Positions 11,551 to 24,020 of a stretch of DNA of 64,000 nt are shown here, piece after piece. The notes beneath the pieces are model-generated. The model did no database searches and was not told the DNA's origin. It saw nothing but the letters and a program-made list of their open reading frames with translations. The DNA comes from Atherix ibis (lineage: Eukaryota > Arthropoda > Insecta > Diptera > Athericidae): positions 35,435,000 through 35,498,999 of the forward strand of contig OY282607.1 of NCBI GenBank assembly GCA_958298945.1, given 5' to 3'. Made by a program: the position numbers and the translations under genes. How positions within the stretch are numbered: position 1 is the stretch's first letter; every line of letters starts with the position of its first letter.

Positions 11551-11926
11551 TCAAATTACAAAAGAATTTACAATTCGGTACTAATTTTTAATTATTCAAA
11601 ATAATTTAAAAAACAAAATTAATTTTAGTAGAAAACACAAGACTAATGTCAATAACGTTAAGGTATTCTAAAGATTGTAAAACATATAAAATAATTGATA
11701 AGCAAATTAAATAACAATAAAAAAAGCGGCAAAGATTAAAGTTTTATTAATTTTTGTTAGGTACAATTTTTATTTGATAATTAGAATTAAGAAAAGTTTT
11801 CGTTGTTTTTTTTCTGGCAAATGTTAATTTCAAGAAAACATTTAAGTTCAAAAAAAAATCTTAAAAAATTCAAGTTCAAGTAAAATTTTACAAATAAATT
11901 TATTTTTATAATTAATAATTTTATTA
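11551..11926. other. AT-rich spacer
   Basis: Nothing is recognised; it ends at the TA target of the first Mos1-like element. Confidence 0.5.
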
Positions 11927-13160
11927 CCAGGTGTATAAGCTTAAATCCGCTGTTTGGTCATAGATGGCGTGAGTGAGCGTATTAAGCTACCATGGACACG
12001 CCATACTTCTTTTTTATGACTTTGACATCTGTCAACATTAATCAGTGCATATTTTCAGCAATTTCGTACAATATTATACATTTTCCTTTGGCAATCATGT
12101 CTAGTTTTGTGCCAGAAAAAGAGCATATGCGGAAAGCCCTGCTTTTCTGCTTCAATTTGAAGAAATCGGCTGCCGAATCGCATTGAATGCTTATGGAGGC
12201 CTATGGTGACAGTGCTCTATTGGTTTCGTCGGTTCAAAGACGGCAATTTTGACTTGTGCGACAAGGAGCGTGAAAATCGGCTTAGGATGGTTGAGGACCA
12301 TTAACTGCAGGCTCTTTTGGACGAAGACGATACCCAATCGCAAAAAATGCTCGCGGAGCAATTGGGTGTTACTAAACCAACCATTTCCATGCGTCTGCGT
12401 GCCATGGGGAAGATTGAAAAGATCGGAAAATGGATGCCACATGAATTGAACGATAGGCAGATGGAGCGACACCAAAACACATGCGAAATCTTGCTCGCCA
12501 GACAAAAAAGAAAGTTGTTCCTTCATCGGATTGTGACAGGCAATGAAAAGTGGATATATTTCGAGAATCCTAAACGGAAGAAATCGTGGGTTGATCCCGG
12601 CCAACCATCAACATCTTCCCCAAGACCAAATCGCTTCGGACGGAAGACGATGCTGTGCATTTGGTGGGATCAGCAGGGTATCATCTACTATGAGATGTTG
12701 AAACCTGGTGAAACTGTCAATGCCCACCGCTACACCAATAACTGATCAAATTGCACCGAGCTCTGCGTGAGAAAAGGACGGATTATCAACAAAGACATGA
12801 CAAGCTGATTTTCCTCCACGATAACGCATCATCGCACACGTCTAAATGGTCCGAAACTACTTGGAGACACTCAACTAGGAGGTGCTACCCCATCCGGCTT
12901 ATTTACCAGACCTGGCCCCTTCTGACTACCACCTGTTTTCGTCGATGCGCCACTAGCTCGCTGAGCAGCACTTCGATTCTTACGAAGACGTCCGAAAATG
13001 GCTTGATGAGTGGTTTGCCTGGAAAGAGAAGGAATTTTTTTTTGCGTGGTATCCACAAATTGCCCGAGAGATGGGAAAAATATGTAGCTAGCGAGGGCAA
13101 ATACTTTGAATAAATTTGTTTTATCTTTCTATAGAAAAAATATGTGTTTTTTTTTACTAA
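11927..13160 (+). mobile_element. Mos1-like mariner, copy M1 (right terminal repeat missing)
   Basis: The left end after TA begins CCAGGTGTATAAGCTTAAAT, resembling the Mos1 end CCAGGTGTAC. The copy matches M2 and M4 until TTTTTACTAA at about 13160, where the expected right terminal repeat is replaced by unrelated sequence. It is a truncated member of the mauritiana subfamily. Confidence 0.88.
12097..13113 (+). pseudogene. Broken Mos1-like transposase in M1
   Basis: The start ATG at 12097 opens MSSFVPEKEHMRKALLF, the family N terminus. The frame ends at TGA (12184) where the sibling copy M2 has CGA (ESHRM), so a single base change makes a nonsense codon. Further frame breaks follow, but later parts are clear: AEQLGVTKPTISMRL and IVTGNEKWIYF (family VTGDEKW, so the first catalytic Asp is changed to Asn), then CIWWDQQGIIYYEMLKPGE. 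The second Asp is kept in IFLHDNASSH. The C terminus HKLPERWEKYVASEGKYFE precedes the stop. It is inactive. Confidence 0.9.
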
Positions 13161-13874
13161 AGCCAGTCTCTATAAAAATGAATTTATTCATAGTTCTAGG
13201 CCCGTGATTTTTGTATATTTGTAGAACAATATCAATAGGCATCGATAGTAAACGGTATAGATATGGTCATTATTATACTTTTGTGGACACGCGGATGACC
13301 GGCAGCTACTCGCACACAATAGCCGTATTCCTATGGACCAATTTTGCTACTCGCAAGTACTTGGCAGTAGATGCCCATAGGAACGCACAGTTTACTGGCT
13401 GAAGTAAAATATAACCTCAAAATAGTCAACAACAATACTGAGTTTACTCACACATAAACAATAAAACCTGAGTTTATTCACACATAAACAATACTGACAA
13501 AAATATGACTCCTCAACATAACCAACGAACCCGCTAAACCATCTATTTCCAGTTCGGGAACTAAAATACCCTACCGTAAATTGTATGGCGTAACTACGCC
13601 TGCGAACTACATATTTGTTCGAGGTGGTGTAGATGATGACAGTTAGAACTACTCGTGATTGGAATACGGCTAATAAATCCAGTCTAATTGCAAACGCATT
13701 CGATACTGTCTGTCCCTGTACAGATGTGCTTAGTGAGCACTAGAAATTGAATCAATTCTCCTATTTTGCGTCCGAAATTGGACATAGTCATTTGCAAGTT
13801 ATTGTGCGAAGGTGAAGTCAAATAATTGCACTGAGAATTTTTGTAGAATTTCGTGAAATAATTTTTTACATGTT
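13161..13874. other. Non-coding DNA with a short tandem duplication
   Basis: No gene is supported. About 30 bases containing GAGTTTACTCACACATAAAC are duplicated in tandem near 13438-13495. Confidence 0.5.
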
Positions 13875-14535
13875 CATTTAATTATTATAAAATTTTTAAC
13901 CAAATAGTTTTACACCAAATTGTCTCTTTATTAAATATAAAAATTCAATTGAATTATAATTGTGTAAATAATAAAAGACATAATTGAATAGTTTTTTTTT
14001 TAATTTTGAATAGATCAATTAATTTAAAATTGTCTTTAAACAATTTTTAAGTTTTTCTAAAATTAATTTCAAGTGGAAATAATGATAGAAAATAATTTAA
14101 TACTATATAAAAAATAATTAAAAATTAGAAAGAAGTTTTAAATAAAAAGGAAATTAACATAAATATTACATAAAAAATTTAAAAAAAAGTTTTAACAAAA
14201 TTTCTAATAAAAAAAATTATGAAAAATAGAAATTTGAAAATTTAATACTTTAAACAAATTAATTCGAAAGTTTTTTGTTAAAAATATTGTAGTTATATTT
14301 TTAACAAAAAAAAAAAAAATTTTAAGTGCTTATTTATTTATTATAAAATGTTTAACCAAATAGTTTTAAACCAAATTTTCTCTTTAATAAATTTAAATAT
14401 TCAATTGAATTATAATTTGAAATATTTTGTTTTTTTTTTAATTTTGAATAAATAAATTAAAATTGTCTTTAAATAATTTTTTAGTTTATCTAAAATTTAT
14501 TTCAAGTGTTTCTGAAATAATGATAAAAAATAATT
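13875..14535. repeat. Two diverged direct copies of a 200-220-bp AT-rich unit
   Basis: 13875-14097 and 14333-14535 share ordered blocks such as AACCAAATAGTTTTA, TTCAATTGAATTATAATT and ATTTCAAGTG with many small differences. The copies are about 460 bases apart, which indicates an old duplication. Confidence 0.7.
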
Positions 14536-15360
14536 ACGTATATAAGGTTTTTCCAAATTAATTTTTAATATTTTTTAATTGAAATAATTTATATTTTTAA
14601 GTGGCTTTGAATTTGTGAAATTGTGAGTATGATTAATGAGTGTTTGTTGGCGATAACTGGAAGGAATTCAATTGTGGTTCTGCAAACTGGAAGGAATTCA
14701 ATTGTGGTAAGTAATTTTTTTTTACATTTATTAATTATATTATTGTTTGAAAATTTTTTAAAAATGTATTTAAAAAAAATAACATTTCTGTTTTTAAATT
14801 TCTGAAATTTACGCTGTTTGCTCTTGTAAATTGATTATTTTTACGAAGAAGTACTCCTTTAAATGTAGATTTTTTATATCTGCAGTATTAAAAGTAGATT
14901 TTAAATTTTAATTATTCTGAACCTTTTTTCGTATCAAAAGTTAATAAACACATGTGTTATAACCTTTAAAGGATTTCAAAGTGATTTTTTAAAATATCGA
15001 AAATTTTCTTTAAGAAATCTTAGAATTTCTGTGAAAACTACTTAAATAAATTTTCATACTTTGAAAAATTATGTTAAAATTCTTTAATAGTAAAAATCAA
15101 TTTTACTCATAATTCAAAATAATAATAATTGTTTAGTTTTCGATTCGTTCACATTTTCATCTAAGTTCGGTGATTTGTGTATATTCATTTGATGCTGTTT
15201 AAATCTAATGGCATCCTATCTGATTTCATTCAAATTTAAATACGATTTAAGTATACGCTGTTATATATGTATTTAAGGTTAAGAGACCTAAATATATTTG
15301 ATTCTACAATATTCTATAGGAACTATTGTAATTTGTAATTTAATTATTCTAGAAAAAGTT
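14536..15360. other. AT-rich non-coding DNA with a 30-bp tandem duplication
   Basis: AACTGGAAGGAATTCAATTG occurs at 14655 and again at 14685, a head-to-tail duplication of about 30 bases. Nothing else is recognised. Confidence 0.6.
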
Positions 15361-15463
15361 AAATTAAGTCGAAACCCATTGCCTTCAAAAAAAATTATTG
15401 TATATTTACGTTTTTATACGTAAATATAATTTTTTTTGAAGGCAATGGGTTTCGACTTGATTT
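15361..15463. repeat. Long hairpin, arms of 45-50 bp
   Basis: Left arm 15361-15410 and right arm 15419-15463 are reverse complements apart from one mismatch and a 5-base indel; the spacer is 8 bases. The core is GTCGAAACCCATTGCCTTC. Confidence 0.92.
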
Positions 15464-16659
15464 AACGACCAATACGTTTGTTGGCTTTTTTTTATTAAAA
15501 TTATTTAATTGTATTATTTCCTTTTTACCAGAAAATGCTGTGCATTTTTTACTCTCTTTGGAAGAATATTATTTATAAAATTACCCTTTTTTGGTATTCA
15601 GTTATAATACTATCCTATAGTATATGTTGATAAAAACTCTTTCAAAAACTAAAATAATTCTGAAAAATATAAATCATCGCTTTACGTACATTGAACTTTG
15701 AACTAAAATGAGACATGTTTTTTTAAACATTATAATAATTTTTGCGATTAACATTTACAAATTTTTGAGAATCAAAAGGCTTAAATTACTTGTAAAAATT
15801 TTAACGTAATAACTAAATTTGTATGAAGACTAGGGGCCCTTTTTCTGCAAGGCTCCTGATGAACTTTGACTCTGTTATATCAGTAGCAGTACAAAACGAC
15901 CTTAAAATAATATGGAAAGATGTCCTCTAATCAAATTTTAAGAGCTCAAAGCATATATTTTTTTATTTTGGAATTTATGGCTTTTTTTTTAAAATCCGAA
16001 AAATTATCGAAAGATTTTTAAATATTTTTCTTCACTAGAAAAATATATCTTACTATTTTTAATATTATATTTATGGAAAAATTGTATTTATTTACTTTAG
16101 GTTCATGATACTAAAGTTCAAAATATCTTTGGACATACTTGCCATATTATTTTCTGGCTTACTCGTATTAAATATTCACTCAAATGTAAATGCGCGCTTC
16201 CTTTAAACTCATCGCCTTAATTGATTCTTTAAAGATAACCTTTTCTTTTTTAACGAAGAATGTTCAGCAATCTTTGTATTAAATATTAATATTGTTGGAA
16301 AGTTAACTAATGGATTAATTCAAATAGTGTGGAGTTACAACATATTTTTGATGTAATTTGAATTTTCTGGAAAATTTTCTGTTGAACAAATTTAATGGCA
16401 AATTGATTTTTAATGCTAAGTAAAAGGAAAATAGATCTTTAAAAAAATGGATTTTGATTGTTTTGATAACGCTAAATATAAGGAAAAATAATCTTGAAAA
16501 AAACAAAATTCTTGCTAAAGTAGCAGCTCTGCAGGATCATATGGTAGTTACATAAATTTTATAATGGAGCACTAACTGAAATATTTTAGATTAACAAAAG
16601 GGAACAAAGAAATACAAGTAAATCGAACCCCAAATTTATTTAGCAAAAGTAATTCGGTG
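15464..16659. other. AT-rich non-coding DNA
   Basis: No gene is supported. A TACTCGTA octamer lies at 16160-16167. Confidence 0.5.
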
Positions 16660-17298
16660 TACGAGATATGGCAGAAAAGTAACAAGACTTACTGACAGTG
16701 ATCTGGCAGTACTATGAACTTTTCAATCTGGTCCGATAACTACGCGACTCTTAAGAGTGTGATAAGTAAAGTTGTTTATTCGTAGTACTATAAAATGTTG
16801 TGTTAAACCTGGTAAATCCATGCGTTTGGGGGAAACTAGATTTTCTAGCATAAAGAGAGGAAAATCGCCTTTTTTTTCCGAACTAGATCGGAAATTGATG
16901 AAAATATGAAACCAGAAATGTCAGACTGTTGATTAATATTGAAACTGATGAGTGAGTCCTTGGGTAATATGAGATATTGCAGATACTTGGATGGTCTACT
17001 ATTACATCGTCTCCATCAACGAAAAAACAAGATCATCTCCATCAACGAAAAAAAAAATTGTGTGGTTCCCCAGCCTTTCTTATTCTCCTGATCTAAGCCT
17101 GTGTAAATTTTATTTATTCCCCAAGATCAAAAAACTGTTGTAAGGATGTCATCTTGGTATTGGTGATAACATCCAAAGCAGAGTAACCGTGGGCTGAAGG
17201 CGATTCTAGTTGACGCCTTAAAGCACTACTAACGCCTATAATGCATATGCCAAGGGAACTATTGTAAATTTCTCATTACTTTTCTGCCATAACTCGTA
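16660..17298 (+). mobile_element. Short mariner deletion derivative with terminal repeats
   Basis: The left end TACGAGATATGGCAGAAAAG and the reverse complement of the right end TACGAGTTATGGCAGAAAAG form terminal inverted repeats that include the TA target. The inside is a scrambled, shortened mariner: a leader with AACTACGCGACTC, then TTAAACCTGGTAAATCC (family start FCVKLGKS), and later VVPQPFLFS, KFYLFPKIK and RVTVGLKAI. At about 637 bp it is half the usual length and has no open frame, so it would be a non-autonomous, MITE-like copy. Confidence 0.7.
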
Positions 17299-18972
17299 TG
17301 AAAAGCAAGTTGAAAATGTTCAATGTTTTTTAAATACTATGAATTGTGCTATTTATTTTCGTATTTATATTAATAAACTAGTTTTTAAAAATAATTAACA
17401 TCTTAAAAAATTTTCAAATATTCGAAATTGTTTTATTCATTTTTATTTGTTAGATATTTATTTATTAAAGCATGGTTACAGATTATTTCATTGGCAGCAC
17501 TTTTACCATTTTCACTTTAAATATTATTCAAAATTTAAAAAAAATATAAACTTGTAATATTAGCTTAATTTTATTGAAATTTTTTTAAAGTATCACTTAA
17601 CATGTAATTTCCTTTTTTATATCCGATTTCACAATGTTCACAATTATATTAAATTTAAAATTATCCAAAGTAACAAAAATATTCTGCAAAAATACATAAA
17701 AGTATCTTGACTTTCTTGAAAATCAATGGAAACTGATATTAAAATTGTAGGAAATAATTTCAAATGGAACATTTGCATTTAGTATGAATTGAATGGCATT
17801 AATCAGTATCAGTAATTTCTGCGTCTCGATAATCTTATAGCTTCAGACTGATTGGAAGAGGTTACACAAGATCAGAGAATAATTTTATTGATTTTAGTAT
17901 TTGTTTTTTTTCGTTTGCTTTTATATATAATTATAGTAAGAAGAATATAATTTTTATTTACACTATCATCTACTCATATGTAAGTACATACTAACTAACA
18001 TTTAAAGCTAAATTATCTCTTATAATTTAGTAAACCATATTTTTTTATATTGCCCTGGAAGAGGTTTTCTTATAATACGTGTAACATCTCATCATAAAAA
18101 AAGGCTAGCCAAATGATCCTATCATTGAGATCGGAAATATATGCTCAAAAAAATATTCATTGACTGAGGGGGCCAGAATTAAAATTAAAAAATTGCGATT
18201 CGAATTGATAACATAACATGACATAATATACTCTCCGTGTTAGATTGTATTTCTTTTTAGAAAAAAAAAATGAATAAATTATGCTTCTGTGTCTGTTTTT
18301 TAATATAAAGTGTGTCATTTTAGATCATGAACTTTGCACTAATTATGTATACGCTTACACTAAAATGGTAAATACGAGAGGGAATTTGTCTGTCTGTAAT
18401 TGATATTATGGCATCTATTTGCAATAGTTTATTAAAATAATATTCGAGAATTATTATTACTATAAGCTTTATTGAAGTAGAAAAATTTTAAAAATACTTT
18501 TCTTCCGAGTATTGACCAAAAAATTTGTAAAATGTTAGTATTTCGATGATAAAAAAATGGGTCTTGCATTGATAGTCGAATTATTTTGATAATCATAGTT
18601 ACAACCTTGGAATTTTTAATAGCAATTTGGATTGTTTTCCTCAATGATAAGAGATTTGTTTTTAAATATTTGCATCACTTTAAGTTCTTATGTTTTCAAA
18701 AAATGCTTACTATCATCAAATCAAAATTTTTTTTCATTTTCTTTTCGTTATAATCAATATTTTTCGTACTTGAAATTCTTTAAGTTTATAATAACTGTTG
18801 CGCATTTTCATATAGTGCACAAAATATTATAAAATTTTTATAATTTTATATTTTTTATATAATATCAATTTTTTTAATTTTATATTTTAAAAAAATACTG
18901 AGTTTCTGCATGTAAAGAAAAACTGGATTTATTATTCAATAGTTTTTTTTTTGTTGAATAAAAACAATTATA
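17299..18972. other. AT-rich non-coding DNA
   Basis: No credible gene, RNA or repeat boundary seen. Confidence 0.5.
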
Positions 18973-21203
18973 CAGTAATACCCCGTGTTACGTACATTCG
19001 TTTTACGTACATTCGCACTTACGTACATCTCATTTTTGTCCCCATTTGCCCATTATACGTACAATGATTCACATTTACGTACAAGTACATTTTTTTACTT
19101 ACATTTTTTCTGGTTTTGCAATTTATAGAAAAAAAAAATTATGTACTAGAATAACAAATTATGAATGTACACTTGTGACAACATGTTTTTGCATGTGTAT
19201 ACATTATTTCTATGAAACTTAAATTTTGTTATCGTATAAAAACGGAAAGTCTCCTTTTATATGAAACCTAAATTTTGTTATGAGTGAATGCAGATATGGA
19301 GAAATTACTAGTCATCTGGATAGAAAATAAAACAAAACAACATGTACCCTTAGTCAGGCAATTATTCAAAGTAAGGCGCAAAGCTTGTTTAATGACTTAA
19401 AAGTTAAAAAAGGCGCAAACGAGACTAATTTTTGTGCTAGTCGTGGATGGCTTTATCGATTCAAAAACAGATCCAACTTAGACAACATTAAAGTCACCGG
19501 TGAAGCAGCAGCTGCAGATGTTGAGGCTGCAAAAATATATCCAGGAAAACTCGCAAAAATTGTGAAAGAAGGAGGATTTGCAAAAGACAAAATTTTTAAT
19601 GTTGATGAGACAGGTCTTTTTTGGAAGAAGATGCCAGCTAGAACTTTTATTTTTAAAGAAGAAAAGACTATGACAGGATATAAAGTAGCCAAAGAGGGAA
19701 TTACTCTTTTATTAGGTGGTAATGCCGCAGGAACGTATAAACTTAAGCCCATGCTTTTGTATCGCTATGAAAACCCTAGAGCGTTAAAGAACTATTCAAA
19801 AGATAAACTGCCAGTCTACTATAGATCCAACCCTAAAGCATTGGTTACTGCATATATTTTTGAGGAATGGTTTAACAAATATTTTATGGCTGAAGTTAAG
19901 GAATATTGTAGAAGCAGAAAAATACCGTATAAAATTTTATTAGTTATAGATAATGCTCCCGGTCATCCGCAAAATTTAGGCAACGATAATATTCGAGTTG
20001 AATTTTTACCTCCAAACACCGCATCTATCCTTCAACCCATGGACCAGTGTGTTATCGCGTCATTTAAACTGAACTATTTTTTTGGTGCAATTGACAGTAA
20101 AGAAGGTTCAGGTAGGGAAGTTTTAAAAAAAGTTTAGGCGGAAAACAATATTTTAGATTGCATAAAAACAATTCGAGACACCTGGAATGATATTTCAGTT
20201 TCTACAATGAAAGAGGCCTGGAATAAATTATTTCTGCAGGAGAGAAAAGATAGGGAAGATTGCGAAGATAATAACGCTGAAATCATTTGCAATAATATAG
20301 ATATGGCGCAACATCTAGAATTAGAAGTAGATTCAAATGATGTAGTTGAACTTATAGCATCCTACGATGAACCTCTCAACAATGAAGATCTTTTAGAATT
20401 AAATGAACAGATACAACCTGAAAATTTAGTATGCAATGTCGCAGAAAAATCCACTCAATCTGAAGGACTAACATCCAAAATTTTATCAGATGCTTTCCAA
20501 TGTTTTCAAAATGAAATGGCTCTTTTTGAAAAATACGATCCAGATTTTGAGAGGAGTTTAAAGATTAACAAAGACATTATGGACGCATATTCCTGTTATT
20601 CAGAATTATACAGGGAAATGAAAAAACATAGTAAACAAAGCTCATTAAAAGATTTTTTTGCTACAAAAACTATATCACCTAGCTCAAAATTAAAAGAAAA
20701 TCGTTATTTGGCATCCACTTCAGGAAGTCGCAAGACTTTTTCAATAAGTTCATCTACATCTCCTGACTCACCAGCAAAAAAGCGTTTAGCGGTTGATTAC
20801 ACCACTTATGAAGATGATTCATCATTCTCTACGTCATCGAGCAATTAAATTTGAATTACAACATTATACCAATTGAATTCTATATTTAAATATGTAGTAC
20901 ATATTGTTGAATTTTGAAGTTTATGTTTATTTTTTAAGTTTTGTTTAATATGTATATGAATTTGTTTTTTGTTTTTTTTTTTTAATAAACGTTAAATATA
21001 GCATAACAAAATATAAACGTATGAAATAAAAGTGTAAAACTACATACATATATACCTCTTTTTCTTTTTATTTATATACTTATTGTTTTAGTTTGTTTCA
21101 AACATATTATTCATCAATAAAAGCAGTAGATTCGCTTTACGTACATTTTTGTTTTACGTACACGCTCCGGTCCCAAAGTGTACGTAAGGGCGGGGTATTA
21201 CTG
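18973..21203 (+). mobile_element. Tigger/pogo-type DNA transposon, nearly complete
   Basis: A 2231-bp element flanked by TA. The 13-bp terminal repeats are perfect: CAGTAATACCCCG on the left and CGGGGTATTACTG on the right. Inside both ends the motif TTACGTACA recurs, about five times on the left (18988-19086) and three on the right (21136-21188), which may be transposase-binding sites. One pogo-type transposase gene fills the middle. Confidence 0.93.
19296..20848 (+). pseudogene. Tigger/pogo transposase with one frameshift and one stop
   Basis: A pogo-family transposase that would cut and paste its element. ATG at 19296 begins MEKLLVIWIENKTKQHVPL, the start of a CENPB/Tc5-type DNA-binding domain. 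A frame change near 19350-19360 is needed to enter the long frame (SLFNDLKVKKGANETNFCAS, then WLYRFKNRSNL). The DDE domain follows with FNVDETGLFWK (first Asp), LLVIDNAPGH (second) and LQPMDQCVIASFK (third), 30 residues after the second, typical of pogo. An in-frame TAG at 20135 stands after EVLKKV; without changing frame the sequence continues AENNILDCIKTIRDTWNDIS and on to the end at 20848, with a Ser/Lys-rich tail. With only two lesions this is a young copy. Confidence 0.9.
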
Positions 21204-21348
21204 TAATTTGAAATTTATAAGAAAAAAAAACAAATATACTAAATTATCAACAATATTTAATTTTCAATCATAAATAAATACTGACAAAACTTTTGTAAGC
21301 GGACGCATCAATTCTCTAAGTTCAATATTCACTAAAAATTATTTGCAT

Positions 21349-21461
21349 ACCCACATAAAAGCTAGAATGATCTAGATTTACCGGTAACTGGGATCATGTC
21401 CCATGATTTCTTATACCCACATAAAAGCTAGAATGATCTAGATTTACCGGTAACTGGGATA
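21349..21461. repeat. 66-bp-period tandem duplication
   Basis: About 47 identical bases, including ACCCACATAAAAGCTAGAAT, start at 21349 and again at 21415. They sit at the 5' edge of the next mariner relic. Confidence 0.9.
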
Positions 21462-22710
21462 GAACATGGTAAGTGAGGTTATGTTTTTGTAAAGCGTTAC
21501 GAAAACTGGAACAATGAAATTTGGTGGAACTGCAAAGTGCAATCAAATCTTGTATTAGGCTTAGTAAACCCGCGGGGAATGACACCGAGCCTATATAGAA
21601 TATTCTGTATCAAACGCATACGTTTTTTGTTAGAATAAACCATTTTCGGAGGTTCAAGGAGTAGTGGAACACCAAGCCTGCTCTCGGTGTCAAAAAACTG
21701 ATAAAAATATGGATCCTTTTTAGGACTTTTTTTTTATAAAAAGAAGTTTAATGAAGCTCTAATGACACTATTGCTGATTATAAAGTTGACATTGCAATTC
21801 TTTCTGCAGGGTTAAGACTCTTAATAAATATTCCTAATCAAGAGCACAAGCGTTTGAAGCATAAAGCATTTTTGGAGGTCCGAGAAATAGTGGAACATGA
21901 ACCTCACTTAGAGAGGTCTTCAACATAGAAAACTGATGAAAATGTAGAATAAGTGAGAGTTCTTGTGAGATCAGACAGTCGATCAACATTGATGTCAGTA
22001 AGTAGTTCTTGAGTGTCTCTGAAATAGAGTTCCTGGCATTAGACCGGACATTAAGTCCCCTGTCATACCGTTATCATTATAAGTTCTTTTTCCAGTTCCA
22101 AGATCCAAAGACACTTGAAAAAAGTCCTAGTAAATTAAAGGTTTACTATTTATTGTGTCTCGAACTTTTGTCCAGTAATTTAAGTAGCTATCGATAACGT
22201 TTTTTTGTATAGTTTTTTTTATTCAGATGTTATAAAGAATTTTTAGAGGACTGAGCAGTAGTGGAACCCGAACCTCAAGGAAGTGAGACATACATTGTAG
22301 ACATCTGAATGGTCTACCATGAGAATCCCCCTGTCACATGGCCATCCTCATTAATAAGTTTTTATTGGGAAAAAGGATTCCTGTGTTAATATTTTCTTGT
22401 TCTCGAAGATCAAAATCACTTATTTTCTTATTGTTAACTAAAGTTCCTTAAAGGGCTACTTGATCAAATATAAAAGACGTGGGCCTTATCATACGGCCAT
22501 AACATCGAGTTTTTGTAGAAAAAAGATAATGCTTTGGTTCCCTGACCTCCCTATTCACTTTATCTAAGGCTGCGTGGCTTTTTTCATTTGTCCAGGATCA
22601 AAAAATTCTTGAAAGAACGCTATTTTGGTAAATGTCGATAACATTTGCTACGAAGAGTGGAAACAATGCCTCCGCTAATGTATAGCTCTCCAAAAGAACT
22701 TTATTAATAT
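21425..22710 (+). mobile_element. Cluster of mariner (HTH_48) relics
   Basis: Broken reading frames repeat the same part of a mariner transposase: near 21870 FLEVREIVEHEPHLERSS, and near 22230-22270 a second, poorer copy of the same stretch. Later come HTAITSSFCRKKIM, CVAFFICPGSKNS, LVNVDNI and YEEWKQCLR, matching the region from the second Asp to the C terminus. Because the same domain occurs more than once, several fragments must be joined or duplicated here. None can code. Confidence 0.65.
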
Positions 22711-23020
22711 ATACAAATTATATCAAGTTGCAAGCAAATTATTCGGACTTATGGAATTGAACCTATTTGAACTTCAACCAAATATATTAAATTGTAAGAA
22801 AACTGGTATTGACTGGACTATTTTCTAAATCATAGTCGAATCTATTATAATATACCAGGTGTATATGCTTAAATCCGCTGTATGGTCATAGATGGCGTGA
22901 GTGAGCGTATTAAGCTACCATGGGCTCGCCATATTTTTTTTATGAGTTTGACATCTGTCAACATTAATCAGTGCATATTGTCAGCAATTTCGTACAACAT
23001 AGATTTTTCCTTTGGTAATA

Positions 23021-24020
23021 ATGTCTAGTTTTGTGCCAGAAAAAGACCATATGCGGGAAGCTCTGCTTTTCTGTTTCAATTTGCAGAAATCGGGTGCCGA
23101 ATCGCATCGAATGCTTATGGAGGCCTATGGTGACAGTGCTTTATTGGAAACAACGTGCCGAGATTGGTTTCGTCGGTTCAAAGACAGCAATTTTGACTTG
23201 TGGGAGAAGAAGCGTGTAAATTGGCCTAGGAAGGTTGAGGATCATCAATTGAAGGCTCTTTTGGACAAAGACGATACCCAATCGCAAATAACACGCTGAG
23301 CAATTATATGTTACTCGACCAGCCATTTCCATACGTCTGCGTGCCATGGGGAAGATTGAAAAAATCGGAAAATGGGTGCCGCATGAATAGAACGATATGC
23401 AGATGGAGCAACGCCAAAACACATGCAAAATCTTGTTCGCCAGACAAAAAAGAAAGTCGTTTCTGCATCGGATTGTGACAGGTGATGAAGAGTGGATATA
23501 TTTCGATAATCCTAAACGCAAGAAATCGTGGGTTGATCCCGGCCAACCAACAACATCTTCCCCAAGACCAAATCGCTTCGGACGGAAGACGATGCTGTAC
23601 GTTGAGATATTCAAACCTGGTGAAACTGTCAATGCCTACCGCTACCACCAACAACTGATCAAATTGCACAATGCTCTACGTGAAAAAAGGACGAATTATC
23701 AACAGAAACATGGCAAGCTGATTTTCCTCCACGACAAAGCACCATCGCACACGTCAAAAATGGCCCGAAATTACTTGGAGATACTCAACTGGGAGGTGCT
23801 AACCCACCCCGCTTATTCACCAGACCTGTCCCCTTCCGACAACCACCTGTTTTGTCGATGGGCCAAGCGCTCGCTGAACAGCACTTCGATTCTTACGAAG
23901 ACGTCCGAAAATGATTTGATGAGTGGTTTGCCTCGAAAGAGATTTTTTTGGCATGTTATCCACAAATATTCCGACAGATGGAAAAAATATGTAGCTGGCG
24001 AGGGCAAGTACTTTAAATAA
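23021..24020 (+). pseudogene. Broken Mos1-like transposase in M2
   Basis: ATG at 23021 (MSSFVPEKDHMREALLF) opens a frame with the helix-turn-helix region and EDHQLKALLDKDDTQSQ that ends in a stop at 23297-23299 after a frame change. The second part (23397 onward) has KSFLHRIVTGDEEWIYFDNP with the first Asp, then a short deletion that removes most of WWDQxGVIYYE (GRKTMLYVEIFKPGETVN), and LIFLHDKAPSHTSK. There Asn after the second Asp is Lys, though the Asp itself remains. The third Asp is in SPDLSPSDNHLF. The end, WKKYVAGEGKYFK, precedes the stop. It is inactive. Confidence 0.9.
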
